Of a stretch of 54,440 bases of DNA, positions 43,915 to 52,835 are shown piece by piece (position 1 is the first letter of the stretch; each line of letters begins with the position of its first letter). The stretch comes from Burkholderiaceae bacterium (GTDB lineage Bacteria > Pseudomonadota > Gammaproteobacteria > Burkholderiales > Burkholderiaceae_C): the NCBI GenBank assembly GCA_019234815.1, contig JAFALA010000073.1, forward strand, positions 1 through 54,440. The letters run 5' to 3'. The notes beneath the pieces were generated by a model. That model did no database searches. It was not told the origin of the DNA and worked only from the letters and a program-made list of their open reading frames with translations. Position numbers and translations under genes: made by a program.

Positions 43915-44223
43915 ATGAGTGATCCCATCGTGGACAAGATCAAGCGCGACCCCAAGTACCTGGAGTTACGCAAAAAGCGCAATGGCCTGGGCGTGCTGCT
44001 TACCGTCCTGATGCTGGTGGTGTATTACGGCTATGTCTCCCTGATTGCATTCAACAAGGCCTTTCTGGCCCAGCCCCTGGGAGACGGCGTGACCACCATC
44101 GGCATTCCGATCGGCTTTGGCGTGATCATCTTCACCATCGTCATCACGGGCATCTACGTGCGGCGCGCAAACAGTGAATTCGATGCGCTCACCAAGGACA
44201 TCCTGAAGGACGCCAGCAAATGA
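43915..44223 (+). CDS. yjcH: DUF485 membrane protein (YjcH-like)
   Basis: 102 residues with two transmembrane segments (about 25-47 and 60-82) between charged ends, as in DUF485 proteins. These are nearly always encoded before an ActP-type symporter and are thought to be its small partner. TAGGAG stands before the ATG. The stop overlaps the actP start as ATGA, so the two should be made together in fixed ratio. Confidence 0.93.
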   Translation: MSDPIVDKIKRDPKYLELRKKRNGLGVLLTVLMLVVYYGYVSLIAFNKAFLAQPLGDGVTTIGIPIGFGVIIFTIVITGIYVRRANSEFDALTKDILKDASK

Positions 44224-46034
44224 AGAAATCTTCTTCCCTCGTGATGGCTGCGCTGCTCCTCGCGGCGGCAGGCACCTCGTTCGCCGCCGGCGGCGACCTC
44301 GGCCAAACCACCAAGCAGGAAACCAACTGGACGGCGATCGTGATGTTCGCCGTCTTCGTGGCCGCCACGCTCTGGATCACCAAATGGGCGGCCGCCCGGA
44401 CCAAATCGGCCGCATCCTTCTACAACGCGGGCGGCGGCATCACCGGCTTCCAGAACGGCCTGGCGATCGCCGGCGACTACATGTCGGCCGCGTCGTTCCT
44501 GGGCATATCCGCCATGGTGATGGGCGTGGGCTACGACGGCCTGATCTATTCGATCGGCTTCCTGGTAGGCTGGCCGGTGATCACCTTCCTGATGGCCGAG
44601 CGCCTGCGCAACCTGGGCAAGTTCACCTTCGCGGACGTGGCTGGCTACCGCTTCCAGCAGGGGCCGATCCGCATTTTCGCAGCCTGCGGCACGCTGGTGG
44701 TGGTGGCGTTCTACCTGATCGCGCAGATGGTCGGCGCGGGCCAGTTGATCAAGCTGCTGTTCGGTCTCGACTACGGCTATGCCGTGGCCATCGTGGGCGC
44801 GCTGATGATGGTCTACGTGCTGTTTGGCGGCATGACGGCCACGACCTGGGTGCAGATCATCAAGGCCTGCATGCTGCTGGCCGGCGTGACCTTCATGGCC
44901 ATCATGGTGCTGGCGCAGTACGGCTTCAGCCCTGAAGCCCTGTTCGCCAAGGCCGTCGAAGTCAAGACCGCCATCGCCTTGAGCGGCAAGACGGCGGCTC
45001 TCGCCGCCGCCTCGGCAGCCTCCGCGGCGGCCTCGTCACCCGAGGCGGCCGCCAGCGCCGCGGCCGCCCTGGCCAAGGCGCAAGCCATCGATCCGGCCAA
45101 GGAAGGCTTGAAGGTGATGGGCCCCGGCGTATTCCTGAAAGACCCGGTGTCGGCCATTTCCTTTGGCATGGCGCTGATGTTCGGCACCGCCGGCCTGCCC
45201 CACATCCTGATGCGTTTCTTCACCGTGCCCGACGCCAAGGAGGCGCGCAAATCGGTGCTGTGGGCGACCACCTGGATCGGCTACTTCTACATCCTGATCT
45301 TCATCATCGGCTTCGGCGCCATCACCCTGGTGCTGACCAACCCGGAGGTGGCCGACGTCGTCAAGGGCACCATCAAGGGCGGCGCCGGCACGGCCAACAT
45401 GGCGGCCGTCCTGGTGGCCAAGACCGTGGGCGGCAATGTGTTCTACGGCTTCATTTCGGCCGTGGCCTTTGCCACCATCCTGGCCGTAGTGGCCGGGCTG
45501 ACCTTGTCGGGCGCCTCGGCCGTCTCGCACGACCTCTACGCCACGGTGATCAAGAAAGGCAAGGCCGACAGCGCGTCCGAGCTGCGCATGTCGCGCATCA
45601 CCACCTTCGCACTGGGCATCCTGGCCGTGGTACTGGGCTTCGCCTTCGAGCAGATCAACGTCGCCTTCATGGTGGCGCTGGCCTTCGCGATCGCCGCCTC
45701 GGCCAACTTCCCGGTGCTGTTCCTGTCGGTGCTCTGGAAGGATTGCACCACCAAGGGCGCGGTGATCGGCGGCTTCCTGGGGCTGATTTCCTCGGTCGGC
45801 CTGACCATCGTCTCGCCTTCGGTGTGGGAAGCCACCCTGCACAACCCCAAGGGCTCGGCCTGGTTTCCCTACATGTCGCCTTGCCTGTTCTCGATGACCA
45901 TCGGCTTCGTCGGTGTCTGGCTGTTCTCCATCCTGGATCGCAGCCCGGCTGCAGCGGCCGAGCGCGAAGCCTTCGCCTCGCAGCAGGTGCGCTCCGAAAC
46001 CGGCCTGGGTGCTTCCAGCGCCTCAGGACATTGA
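44220..46034 (+). CDS. actP: Cation/acetate symporter, ActP-type (sodium:solute symporter family)
   Basis: 604 residues with about 13 hydrophobic segments and a possible signal sequence at 1-23. SSS family features are visible: [64 protein letters not shown] and [13 protein letters not shown]. Acetate and other short carboxylates are the expected substrates, with Na+ or H+. The protein is longer than E. coli ActP because of an Ala-rich insertion at about 255-291. A terminator follows at 46083. Confidence 0.93.
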   Translation: MKKSSSLVMAALLLAAAGTSFAAGGDLGQTTKQETNWTAIVMFAVFVAATLWITKWAAARTKSAASFYNAGGGITGFQNGLAIAGDYMSAASFLGISAMVMGVGYDGLIYSIGFLVGWPVITFLMAERLRNLGKFTFADVAGYRFQQGPIRIFAACGTLVVVAFYLIAQMVGAGQLIKLLFGLDYGYAVAIVGALMMVYVLFGGMTATTWVQIIKACMLLAGVTFMAIMVLAQYGFSPEALFAKAVEVKTAIALSGKTAALAAASAASAAASSPEAAASAAAALAKAQAIDPAKEGLKVMGPGVFLKDPVSAISFGMALMFGTAGLPHILMRFFTVPDAKEARKSVLWATTWIGYFYILIFIIGFGAITLVLTNPEVADVVKGTIKGGAGTANMAAVLVAKTVGGNVFYGFISAVAFATILAVVAGLTLSGASAVSHDLYATVIKKGKADSASELRMSRITTFALGILAVVLGFAFEQINVAFMVALAFAIAASANFPVLFLSVLWKDCTTKGAVIGGFLGLISSVGLTIVSPSVWEATLHNPKGSAWFPYMSPCLFSMTIGFVGVWLFSILDRSPAAAAEREAFASQQVRSETGLGASSASGH

Positions 46035-46082
46035 GACTCGGTTGACGAAAGACGGACGCCAATCAAAGGCGCCGGTTTGGCA

Positions 46083-46109
46083 AGCCAGACTTTGGGTCTG
46101 GCTTTTTTT
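46083..46109 (+). terminator. Rho-independent terminator after actP
   Basis: AGCCAGAC (46083-46090), loop TTTGG and GTCTGGCT (46096-46103) followed by a run of T to 46109. It closes the DUF485-actP transcript. Confidence 0.92.
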
Positions 46110-46132
46110 ATCTCGCTGCGCTTGCTACAGCG

Positions 46133-46795
46133 TCAATCGCCGCGCATATTGCCGCGCAAATCGCGCAACTTGATGAACGCCAATGCAGCCATGATGGCAT
46201 CGTTGAGTGCGTCGTGAGCCGTGCGTACCGGCAGATCAAGATCCTTCATCAGCGTGTCGAAATGCAGGTCGATGTCGGCGTTGTCGTGCTGCTGGTAAGG
46301 CGGCAATTGCCGAAAGCGATAGTCGTAGTACAGCGCCGAGACCTCGATCTTCGGCTGAGGCAAGCCGATGCCCAGCAGCGACTTCACCGTGCGGTTGAGC
46401 ATGGCCACGTCGAATTCAAGGTAGTAGCCCACCAGCGGCCGGCTGCCTATGAAATGCAGTAGCTGCCGCACGGCCTCTTCGACGGGCAGCCCCTGGGCCA
46501 CGTCCTGCTCGCGCAAGCGATGCACCCGCACGCTGTCTGCCGCCATGCTGCTTTGCGGACGCACCAGCAGATCCAGCCGCTCGCTGGTCAGAATGCGCGA
46601 GCCCTGGATGCGCACCGCGCCGATGGAAATGATGGAGTCGGTGCGCACGTTCAGCCCGGTGGTCTCGCAGTCCAGCGCCACCCATTCCTGCGCAGGCGGC
46701 GGGTCGAACATGAAGCGGTAGGCCGGATCGCGCAATTGATGCAGACGCCAGCGCCGTTGCCACGCGGCTTGCCAGGATGCAGGCAGCGGTATCAA
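46133..46795 (-). CDS. DnaQ-like 3'-5' exonuclease
   Basis: 220 residues. DEDDh exonuclease motifs are visible: ALDCETTGL (D42, E44), VGYYLEFDVAMLN and HDALNDAIMAAL. It is a stand-alone exonuclease similar to the epsilon subunit of DNA polymerase III, with an N-terminal stretch of about 35 residues. It overlaps the upstream CBS/DUF294 gene as ATGA. Such an exonuclease next to a cNMP/CBS/DUF294 protein and an ActP-type symporter is an arrangement I recall from other proteobacteria, but the link has no established role known to me. Confidence 0.88.
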   Translation of the reverse strand: MIPLPASWQAAWQRRWRLHQLRDPAYRFMFDPPPAQEWVALDCETTGLNVRTDSIISIGAVRIQGSRILTSERLDLLVRPQSSMAADSVRVHRLREQDVAQGLPVEEAVRQLLHFIGSRPLVGYYLEFDVAMLNRTVKSLLGIGLPQPKIEVSALYYDYRFRQLPPYQQHDNADIDLHFDTLMKDLDLPVRTAHDALNDAIMAALAFIKLRDLRGNMRGD

Positions 46796-48615
46796 AGTTT
46801 GTCCAGATGAAAGCGATAGCGCAGCTGGCCCTTGAAGCGCTTGACGACCGACAGCGTGTCCTTGAGCAGATCGCGGTCCAGGCTGCTGAGCATGGAGACC
46901 TCCAGCGCGCCGCTCACCGGCCGACCACTTTCCATTTCCGCCAGGCCCGCCTGCAGCTTCAAGCCCATGAAGAACTGCAGGCTCTGGTTCAGCTCATTGC
47001 CCATCTGCTCGCTCAGGGCGTTTGCGCTGACCAGCGCGGCAATGCGCGCGCTGGTGCTCGTTTCGCGCACCCCGTGGCACAAGGCCAGGCTGCGCACGCC
47101 ATGCACCAGGGGGAATATGCCTTCTTTCTTCAGATGCAAATGGCGATCCGGATCGGCCAACGCAAATACACGGCTCCACCAACCTGAACTGCTGCCAAAG
47201 GCGTCGATCGCTGCGGCAAAACGCGTCAGCACGGCTTCGTTGTCTGCCGACAGGCTGAAGATGCCTTCCTTGACCTGTTCGAGCAGGCCTGCATCCCCGC
47301 AGACCGCATGCGCGTCCATGAAGATCGCCAGCTTCATCAGGCCCTCGACGTCGGGCATCAACAGCCAGCGCCGGCTGCGTTGACCGAACTCGTTGACGCT
47401 GGCGCACCATTCCGGATTGCTGAGCATGATGCGACCCGGGCATTCCGGATAGCCAAAGCCGGCCAAGGCTGCGGAGAAGCGCTCGCAGATCTGTTGCAAA
47501 TCCTGCGGCGGCGCATAGCCGTCGCGCAGCACCAGGCCATTGTCCTGATCGGTCTTGAGCAACTGCTCGCCGCGCCCCTCGCTGCCCATCACGAACAGGC
47601 AGCTGTTGGCGACCAGCTCGGGCGGCGCGATCATGTGCCAGGCACGCTCGAACAAGTGCAGGTTGAGTTGCTGCACCAGCTTGGCGATCAGGCTCACGCG
47701 GCTGCCGTTGCGATAGAGCAGCCCCATCAACTCGGTGATGCGCAAGGCCGCCGCGTTGAGCGTCGGCAGGTCCTTGGCCTGCTCGATCTGCAGCGTGATC
47801 AGGTGCGAGTGGTTGGACAGGAAGCTGAACAGGTCCAGGGCTTCCAGCACGCCTTTGACCTCCACGCCGTCCATCACCACCAGTCGGCGCACGCGCGCCC
47901 GCAGCATCAAGGCCATGGCATCGCCGACCTGATCCGACGGACTCACCGTGGCCAGATTGAATGTGGCCACGGCGCCGACCGCCAGTTGGTCCAGCGGTCG
48001 GCCGTCCAGGATGGCGCGCTGAAGCCCCGACGTGGTGAAGATACCCAGGCGTGACGGCTCGCTCTTCGCGTCCCGCACCAGCACGTTGTTGATGCGTTCA
48101 GCCTGAAAAATCTTGACCACCGCCAGCACGTCCAGGCCCGCATCCACGACGTGGGCCTCGCGCACAAACGCCTCGTCCACCCTGGCCAACGCAAAGGACT
48201 GCGTTTCGTGCCGGCTGGCCCGCTGCGAAAGCGCACTGAGCTTGTGTCCGAGATCTGAAAACAGCAGTGCGCCGAACGTTGCATTGCTCGCGATCAACTC
48301 CTTCACCGCCTGGCGCGCCAATTGATAGGCCACCACCTCCTCTGCCGCCACAAAACGATGGCTGGCCTTGCCCGACACCAGGCTGCGGCCATCTAGGCAA
48401 TCGTCCGGCCCAAAGGTGCCAAGCATTTCGGCGCCATCCATTTGCGTCACGTAGCCCTTGATGATCACGAACAGATGCGAAGGCGCCTCACCCAGTTCAA
48501 GAACGGTTTCGCCTTTACGGAAATAGGCAATGTCGACGCTTTCACGAACCAGACTCTGCTCATCAGGATTCAGGCAATCGAATGGAGATGCCGTGAAATT
48601 GAAGGCGTCTGGCAT
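46792..48615 (-). CDS. cNMP-binding / CBS / DUF294 nucleotidyltransferase protein
   Basis: 607 residues. The N-terminal cyclic nucleotide-binding-like domain (about 10-130) includes KGETVLELGEAPSHLFVIIKG. A CBS pair follows (about 150-275, INNVLVRD, RRLVVMDG). A GlnD-like nucleotidyltransferase domain begins with MGSEGRGEQLLKTDQDNGLVL (about 343-365), and the C-terminal DUF294 substrate-binding helical domain ends the protein. It likely senses a nucleotide and transfers a nucleotidyl group to a partner; the partner is unknown, and the actP symporter encoded convergently is one candidate. It overlaps the exonuclease gene by 4 bp. Confidence 0.9.
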   Translation of the reverse strand: MPDAFNFTASPFDCLNPDEQSLVRESVDIAYFRKGETVLELGEAPSHLFVIIKGYVTQMDGAEMLGTFGPDDCLDGRSLVSGKASHRFVAAEEVVAYQLARQAVKELIASNATFGALLFSDLGHKLSALSQRASRHETQSFALARVDEAFVREAHVVDAGLDVLAVVKIFQAERINNVLVRDAKSEPSRLGIFTTSGLQRAILDGRPLDQLAVGAVATFNLATVSPSDQVGDAMALMLRARVRRLVVMDGVEVKGVLEALDLFSFLSNHSHLITLQIEQAKDLPTLNAAALRITELMGLLYRNGSRVSLIAKLVQQLNLHLFERAWHMIAPPELVANSCLFVMGSEGRGEQLLKTDQDNGLVLRDGYAPPQDLQQICERFSAALAGFGYPECPGRIMLSNPEWCASVNEFGQRSRRWLLMPDVEGLMKLAIFMDAHAVCGDAGLLEQVKEGIFSLSADNEAVLTRFAAAIDAFGSSSGWWSRVFALADPDRHLHLKKEGIFPLVHGVRSLALCHGVRETSTSARIAALVSANALSEQMGNELNQSLQFFMGLKLQAGLAEMESGRPVSGALEVSMLSSLDRDLLKDTLSVVKRFKGQLRYRFHLDKL

Positions 48616-48620
48616 GGCTT

Positions 48621-48860
48621 TCAGGGCATTCCGTCAGGATCCACTGCGGTGAAAATGCCCTGCGAGACGAGCAACTCCCGCCTTGCCGGAAGGCGCAGCA
48701 GAATTTCACGTCGGGTAGCGTCGTCTGCAGCCGACCATTGGATGATTTCATCAATGGTTCGCGCGCACCCCTCGCAAAAACCTGTCGCTGCATGCATGCG
48801 GCACACACTGCTGCACGGGGAGGTCACCGGATCGGCCGAAGGGAGCGGAATACTGCTCAT
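48621..48860 (-). CDS. DUF1289 small Cys-rich protein
   Basis: 79 residues with the DUF1289 Cys pattern SPCSSVC (C16, C20) and FCEGCART (C29, C32), followed by DEIIQWSAADDATRREIL. The four Cys probably bind zinc or an iron-sulfur cluster. Function is unknown. The gene starts six bases after the ribE stop and ends five bases before the cNMP/CBS/DUF294 gene, so it is inside the same operon. Confidence 0.88.
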   Translation of the reverse strand: MSSIPLPSADPVTSPCSSVCRMHAATGFCEGCARTIDEIIQWSAADDATRREILLRLPARRELLVSQGIFTAVDPDGMP

Positions 48861-48866
48861 GCCGGT

Positions 48867-49571
48867 TCACGCCTTGTTGCGCAGGGGCTCGGTCAATTGG
48901 GCCAGGTCCTTGCCCTGCGATTGGAGCAACTGTTCCAGCGCCGGCAGCAAGGGCCCGAGCCGCTCATCGATGGCGTCACGGACGGTATCGACGAAGACCT
49001 GAGTCTGGCGCTCGATCTCGATGTTCAGGGCCGCCCCCATCCTCTTCTCGCCGAAAGTGGTCATTCGCAAGGTCTCGGGAATCAACCAGACCTCGAACCA
49101 GTTGGCCTGCCTATCGGCCTCGGCCACGGTCAGGCTGGCACCGTTGATGGCGATATAGCCCTTGGCGAAGATGTAGCGCATCCAACGCGCCGGCACGGCA
49201 ATGCGCATCACATGGTTGTTCTCGGGCTGGCGCACGGATTCCAGATGCGCCACGAAATCGACATGGCCGGACAGGGGGTGTCCGCCGATTTCAGCGCCAT
49301 CGCGTGCCGCTCGCTCCACATTGACAGCGTCACCGACTCCCAAGTCTGCCAGATTGGTGAGGCTCAAGCTCTGCTGCATCACGTCAAAGGCGGCGCCGTC
49401 GGTCCCCAGCAATTGGGTGACTGTCAGGCAAACCCCGTCGCAAGCCACGCTGGCACCGATTTCCAGGCCCTCGCAAAAGCCCGCGGGGAATCGCAATACC
49501 AAGCTGCGCAGGCCGGTCCTGTCAATCAGGGACTCGATACGCGCAACGCCTTGAACAATGCCTGTGAACAT
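48867..49571 (-). CDS. ribE: Riboflavin synthase, alpha subunit
   Basis: 234 residues starting with the family signature MFTGIVQG. Two lumazine-binding repeats are seen; the second begins at GGHPLSGHVDFVAHL and includes YIAINGASLTVAE and IPETLRMTTFGEK, close to the E. coli RibC form (named ribE in many genomes). The enzyme makes riboflavin by dismutation of two lumazine molecules. The tail of about 20 residues beyond the E. coli length is Leu/Gln-rich. The ATG at 49571 is chosen. No other rib gene of the pathway is adjacent, and the gene leads the DUF1289/CBS/exonuclease run. Confidence 0.93.
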   Translation of the reverse strand: MFTGIVQGVARIESLIDRTGLRSLVLRFPAGFCEGLEIGASVACDGVCLTVTQLLGTDGAAFDVMQQSLSLTNLADLGVGDAVNVERAARDGAEIGGHPLSGHVDFVAHLESVRQPENNHVMRIAVPARWMRYIFAKGYIAINGASLTVAEADRQANWFEVWLIPETLRMTTFGEKRMGAALNIEIERQTQVFVDTVRDAIDERLGPLLPALEQLLQSQGKDLAQLTEPLRNKA

Positions 49572-49644
49572 GAATGACAAGGGACCCCAGGCCCGAATGA
49601 AAGTAGCAAGGCCCAAAGCTTAACAGTTGCGCCGGCAGGCTAAC

Positions 49645-50001
49645 TCACGCGGTCTGTTGCTCAAGAAACAGTGCGGCCGAAAACCCGACCGTAACCCGCC
49701 CATCGGCCCATTGCACGACCGGCCTCTTGATCACGCTGGGTTGCGCCTGCATCAATTGCGCAGCGCTGTTTGCATCCACCACGCCTGCACGGATGGCCTC
49801 GTCCAGATTGCGCCACGTGGTGCCGCTGCGATTCAGGACCTTCTCCCATCCCAGGCTCTCCAGCCAGCGGGCCAACTCCGGGGCCGGCACACCCGCTTTC
49901 TTGAAATCATGGAACTCATAACTCACGCCAGCGTCCGTGAGCCAGGCACGTGCACGTTTGACGGTGTCGCAATTGGGTATGCCGTAAAGCTTGATCATCA
50001 T
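49645..50001 (-). CDS. ArsC/Spx-family protein, YffB-type
   Basis: 118 residues of thioredoxin-like fold. YGIPNCDTVKRA at the start has one Cys (C11) and no CxxC. FHDFKKAGV, GTTWRNLD and VIKRPVVQW follow the YffB pattern. Activity is not established; arsenate reduction is unlikely without the other ArsC residues. M1 or M2 may be the true start. It diverges from aat. Confidence 0.9.
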   Translation of the reverse strand: MMIKLYGIPNCDTVKRARAWLTDAGVSYEFHDFKKAGVPAPELARWLESLGWEKVLNRSGTTWRNLDEAIRAGVVDANSAAQLMQAQPSVIKRPVVQWADGRVTVGFSAALFLEQQTA

Positions 50002-50055
50002 CTGTAAACAACCAGGGTGTCATTGAAGTTCGAGGCCACACGCTACCATGAAGCC

Positions 50056-50814
50056 ATGATCGAATGGCTTGACCCATCCACCCTCGACTTCCCCTCCACC
50101 GCGCGGGCCCTGGGGCCGAACTCCGATGCGCCGGGCCTGTTGGCGGCAGGAGGGGACTTGAACGTAGAGCGCCTGAGAGCGGCCTACTGCCGCGGCATTT
50201 TCCCCTGGTACGGGCCGGGCCAACCGATTCTCTGGTGGAGTACCGATCCGCGCATGGTGCTGCAGATTCGCGACTTCAAGGTGTCACGCTCGCTGCGCAA
50301 GACCTTGCAGCGTTTCCAGCGCACGCCCGGCTGTGAAATCAGGGTTGACCATGCCACTGAGGACGTGTTGCAGGCCTGCGCCAACAGCCCGCGTGAAGGC
50401 CAGACCGGCACCTGGATCCTGCCGGAAATGCAAGATGCCTACCTCCAAATGGCCAAGGCCGGCTGGGTTCACAGCATAGAAACCTGGATGGGCGATGAGC
50501 TCGTCGGCGGCTTGTACGGCGTGTTGCTGGGCCGCATGTTTTTCGGCGAATCCATGTTCATGCGCCGCAGCGACGCGTCCAAGATTGCGTTGGCGGCGCT
50601 GGTGTGCCTCTGCCGGGAGCACCGCATTCCTTGGATCGATTGCCAGCAAAATACACGTCACCTGGCATCGCTGGGCGCGGCAGAAGTACCACGAACCGCG
50701 TTCGAGGCTCACCTGCGAGCGCATGTGGGAATGCCCCCGCCGAAGGAATGGACCTATCATGCTGCCATGTGGGCACATCTGAACGATATGAGCGATGCGG
50801 CCGACATCGACTGA
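50056..50814 (+). CDS. aat: Leucyl/phenylalanyl-tRNA--protein transferase
   Basis: 252 residues. Aat moves Leu or Phe from tRNA to N-terminal Lys or Arg, marking proteins for ClpAP through ClpS. Family motifs visible are LAAGGDLNVERLRAAYCRGIFPWY, LWWSTDPRMVL, TWILPEMQDAYLQMAKAGWVHSIE and FFGESMFMRRSDASKIAL. The ATG at 50056 (MIEWLDPS) is preferred; the longer frame upstream has no similarity. bpt follows in the same direction with 30 bp between them. Confidence 0.96.
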   Translation: MIEWLDPSTLDFPSTARALGPNSDAPGLLAAGGDLNVERLRAAYCRGIFPWYGPGQPILWWSTDPRMVLQIRDFKVSRSLRKTLQRFQRTPGCEIRVDHATEDVLQACANSPREGQTGTWILPEMQDAYLQMAKAGWVHSIETWMGDELVGGLYGVLLGRMFFGESMFMRRSDASKIALAALVCLCREHRIPWIDCQQNTRHLASLGAAEVPRTAFEAHLRAHVGMPPPKEWTYHAAMWAHLNDMSDAADID

Positions 50815-50844
50815 AGTGCCCATTCTCCTCTGAGCAGCATTGCC

Positions 50845-51591
50845 GTGACGCACCCCCAAGAATTACCGCTGGCCGAAATTCAGTTCTATGCCACGGCACC
50901 CTATGCCTGCAGCTATTTACCCAACCGCATGGCGCGCTCGCAAGTCGCCACCCCCAGCCACCTAATCCATGCGGACACCTACTCCGGGCTGGTCATGGCG
51001 GGGTTCCGGCGCAGCGGCATGTTCACTTACAGACCGCATTGCGATGGCTGCCAAGCTTGTGTTCCGCTGCGAATTCCTGTCCAGCAGTTTCGTCCCTCCC
51101 GCAGCCAGCGCCGCGCCTTCAAGCAGCACAGCAGGCTGGAAGCTCGCGTGATCCGCTTGGGCTTTCACGAGGAACACTACCAGCTTTACCTGCGCTACCA
51201 GGCCGGACGCCACAGCGGCGGCGGTATGGACCATGACAGCATCGACCAGTACACGCAATTCCTGCTGCACAGCCGGGTCAATTCCCGCCTAGTCGAATTC
51301 AGGGAGCCGGCCGAAACACCTGATGCGGAAGGCCGGCTCGTGATGGTGTCCATCCTGGACATCCTCAGCGACGGCTTGTCAGCGGTCTATACCTTTTATG
51401 AACCGACAGCCGGCGCGAGTTATGGCGCCTACAACATCATGTGGCAGATCCAGCAGACACGCCAGTTGCAGTTGCCCCATCTCTACCTCGGCTACTGGAT
51501 CGCCGAGAGCCCGAAAATGGCCTACAAGACCAACTACCGTCCATTTGAGATCTTGCGCAATGGCGCATGGGTACGTGTGGACAGAACTTGA
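50845..51591 (+). CDS. bpt: Aspartate/glutamate leucyltransferase (Bpt/Ate family)
   Basis: 248 residues. The protein has the arginyl-tRNA-protein-transferase-like pattern: [36 protein letters not shown], the ending [24 protein letters not shown], and a CxxC. In proteobacteria this group (Bpt) adds Leu to N-terminal Asp or Glu. Next to aat it completes the N-degron tagging pair. The start is GTG at 50845. The gene converges on the NUDIX gene with 24 bp between stops. Confidence 0.95.
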   Translation: MTHPQELPLAEIQFYATAPYACSYLPNRMARSQVATPSHLIHADTYSGLVMAGFRRSGMFTYRPHCDGCQACVPLRIPVQQFRPSRSQRRAFKQHSRLEARVIRLGFHEEHYQLYLRYQAGRHSGGGMDHDSIDQYTQFLLHSRVNSRLVEFREPAETPDAEGRLVMVSILDILSDGLSAVYTFYEPTAGASYGAYNIMWQIQQTRQLQLPHLYLGYWIAESPKMAYKTNYRPFEILRNGAWVRVDRT

Positions 51592-51615
51592 CAGGCGCCA
51601 CACCGCCGGCGCAAA

Positions 51616-52422
51616 TCAGCGCTGGGCCATGCTTTTGAATTTGCGACCGAATTCAATGACTGCGGCCGCATCGATACTGAACTCATCCTGCGCCAAACAC
51701 CGTGCCAGAGCTTGCTCGTCAAGCCGCAGGAATGCGCTGACCTCGCCGTCCTGGTTGGTCGGCTCAAACGTATCCGGGATTTGCAGCGAAAACACATGCA
51801 GGATCTCGTCATGCAGGCCGTCCGGCACCAAACGGGTGCTGCGCAGAGCGCCGCAGGCTCGAACCGTGGCACTCAAATCCCCGGGCACGCCGGCCTCCTC
51901 CCAGAGCTCGCGACGCACACCATCCAGAATCGACTCATCCGCACCCAAGCCGCCCGCAGCGAGATTGTCCAGCTTGCCCGCATCGGTGGTCTTGCTCATA
52001 GCCCGGCGGCCGCACCACATGGTGCTGTCCACACCATAGCCATTCACATGCACCGCACGGCTCATCAGGCCAAAGAATCGAAATGCGGCCCGCTCCAGCC
52101 GAAATAGCTCGTCGCCGATGGATTGCAATGGATCCACAACGGGCAATTCGCAACGAAAGCATTCATCACGCCAACCCCTGACCCAGCCGCCCTGCTGCAA
52201 TTGCCTCGCAATGCCGGCCAAATGGTCGCTGCGCTGCTCTGCCGAGGTGCCATGTGCGCGCCAGCTCAAAGCCCCGGCCTCTAAATGCATGGCGCCGTCC
52301 AGGTCCGCAACTGCGCGAGCCCGATCAGCGGCCAAAGCGCCCAATACGAACTCACCATCGTCGACCAGCAGTTTGAACGCGAACCAGTCCTTCGGGATCA
52401 GGGCATTCAATGGGTTCAGCAT
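51616..52422 (-). CDS. NUDIX hydrolase with DUF4743-like N-terminus
   Basis: 268 residues. The NUDIX box GGLGADESILDGVRRELWEEAG fits GX5EX7REUXEEXG. The N-terminal half (FKLLVDDGEFVLGAL, FRLERAAFRFFGLMSRAVHVNG) matches the DUF4743 type found in thiamine-pyrophosphokinase-related NUDIX proteins. It should hydrolyse a nucleoside-diphosphate-linked substrate. GAGGT before the ATG serves as ribosome site. The gene begins about 20 bp past the rRNA terminator on the same strand, leaving no room for a promoter between them. Confidence 0.88.
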   Translation of the reverse strand: MLNPLNALIPKDWFAFKLLVDDGEFVLGALAADRARAVADLDGAMHLEAGALSWRAHGTSAEQRSDHLAGIARQLQQGGWVRGWRDECFRCELPVVDPLQSIGDELFRLERAAFRFFGLMSRAVHVNGYGVDSTMWCGRRAMSKTTDAGKLDNLAAGGLGADESILDGVRRELWEEAGVPGDLSATVRACGALRSTRLVPDGLHDEILHVFSLQIPDTFEPTNQDGEVSAFLRLDEQALARCLAQDEFSIDAAAVIEFGRKFKSMAQR

Positions 52423-52440
52423 ATTCAGACCTCAAAAGAC

Positions 52441-52475
52441 AAAACCCCCACAACCGGCAGGTTGAGGGGGTTTTT
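52441..52475 (-). terminator. Terminator of the rRNA operon
   Basis: CCCCC-A-CAACC (52445-52455), loop GGCA, GGTTG-A-GGGGG (52460-52470), flanked by AAAA and TTTTT. It can act in both directions; on the minus strand the rRNA transcript reaches it right after 5S. Confidence 0.9.
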
Positions 52476-52483
52476 AGGATATC

Positions 52484-52598
52484 AGCCTGACGATGACCTA
52501 CTTTCACACGGGAATCCGCACTATCATCGGCGCTGAATCGTTTCACTGTCCTGTTCGGGATGGGAAGGAGTGGGGCCGAATCGCTATGGTCATCAGGC
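52484..52598 (-). rRNA. rrf: 5S ribosomal RNA
   Basis: About 115 nt on the minus strand. The ends GCCTGATGACC and GGTCATCGTCAGGC pair as helix I, and the inside contains CCCATCCCGAACAGG and the AGTGTGG-like loop region typical of bacterial 5S. It follows 23S by about 237 bp; the spacer (52599-52835) shows no tRNA and nothing else I recognise. The exact ends are uncertain by a few bases. Confidence 0.93.
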
Positions 52599-52835
52599 TT
52601 GACGGGTTGGCGTCCTGCGGCAGGGGCAAGACACCCAATTTGTAGAGTTGCGCATTATACAAGCGAAGAACGAGGTTCTTGGCTTGCGCGCTTCGAATCA
52701 GCTTGGATTTGATTGCGTCTTCACTGGTCTTCAGGGAAGAACGGCATAACTTGTGTGTTGACTCTTTGCAGTCCTTGATCGCGGCTGGCTGGCTTGCTTG
52801 AACAAGCGCGCCTCGCCCACACAATCAAAGTTATA

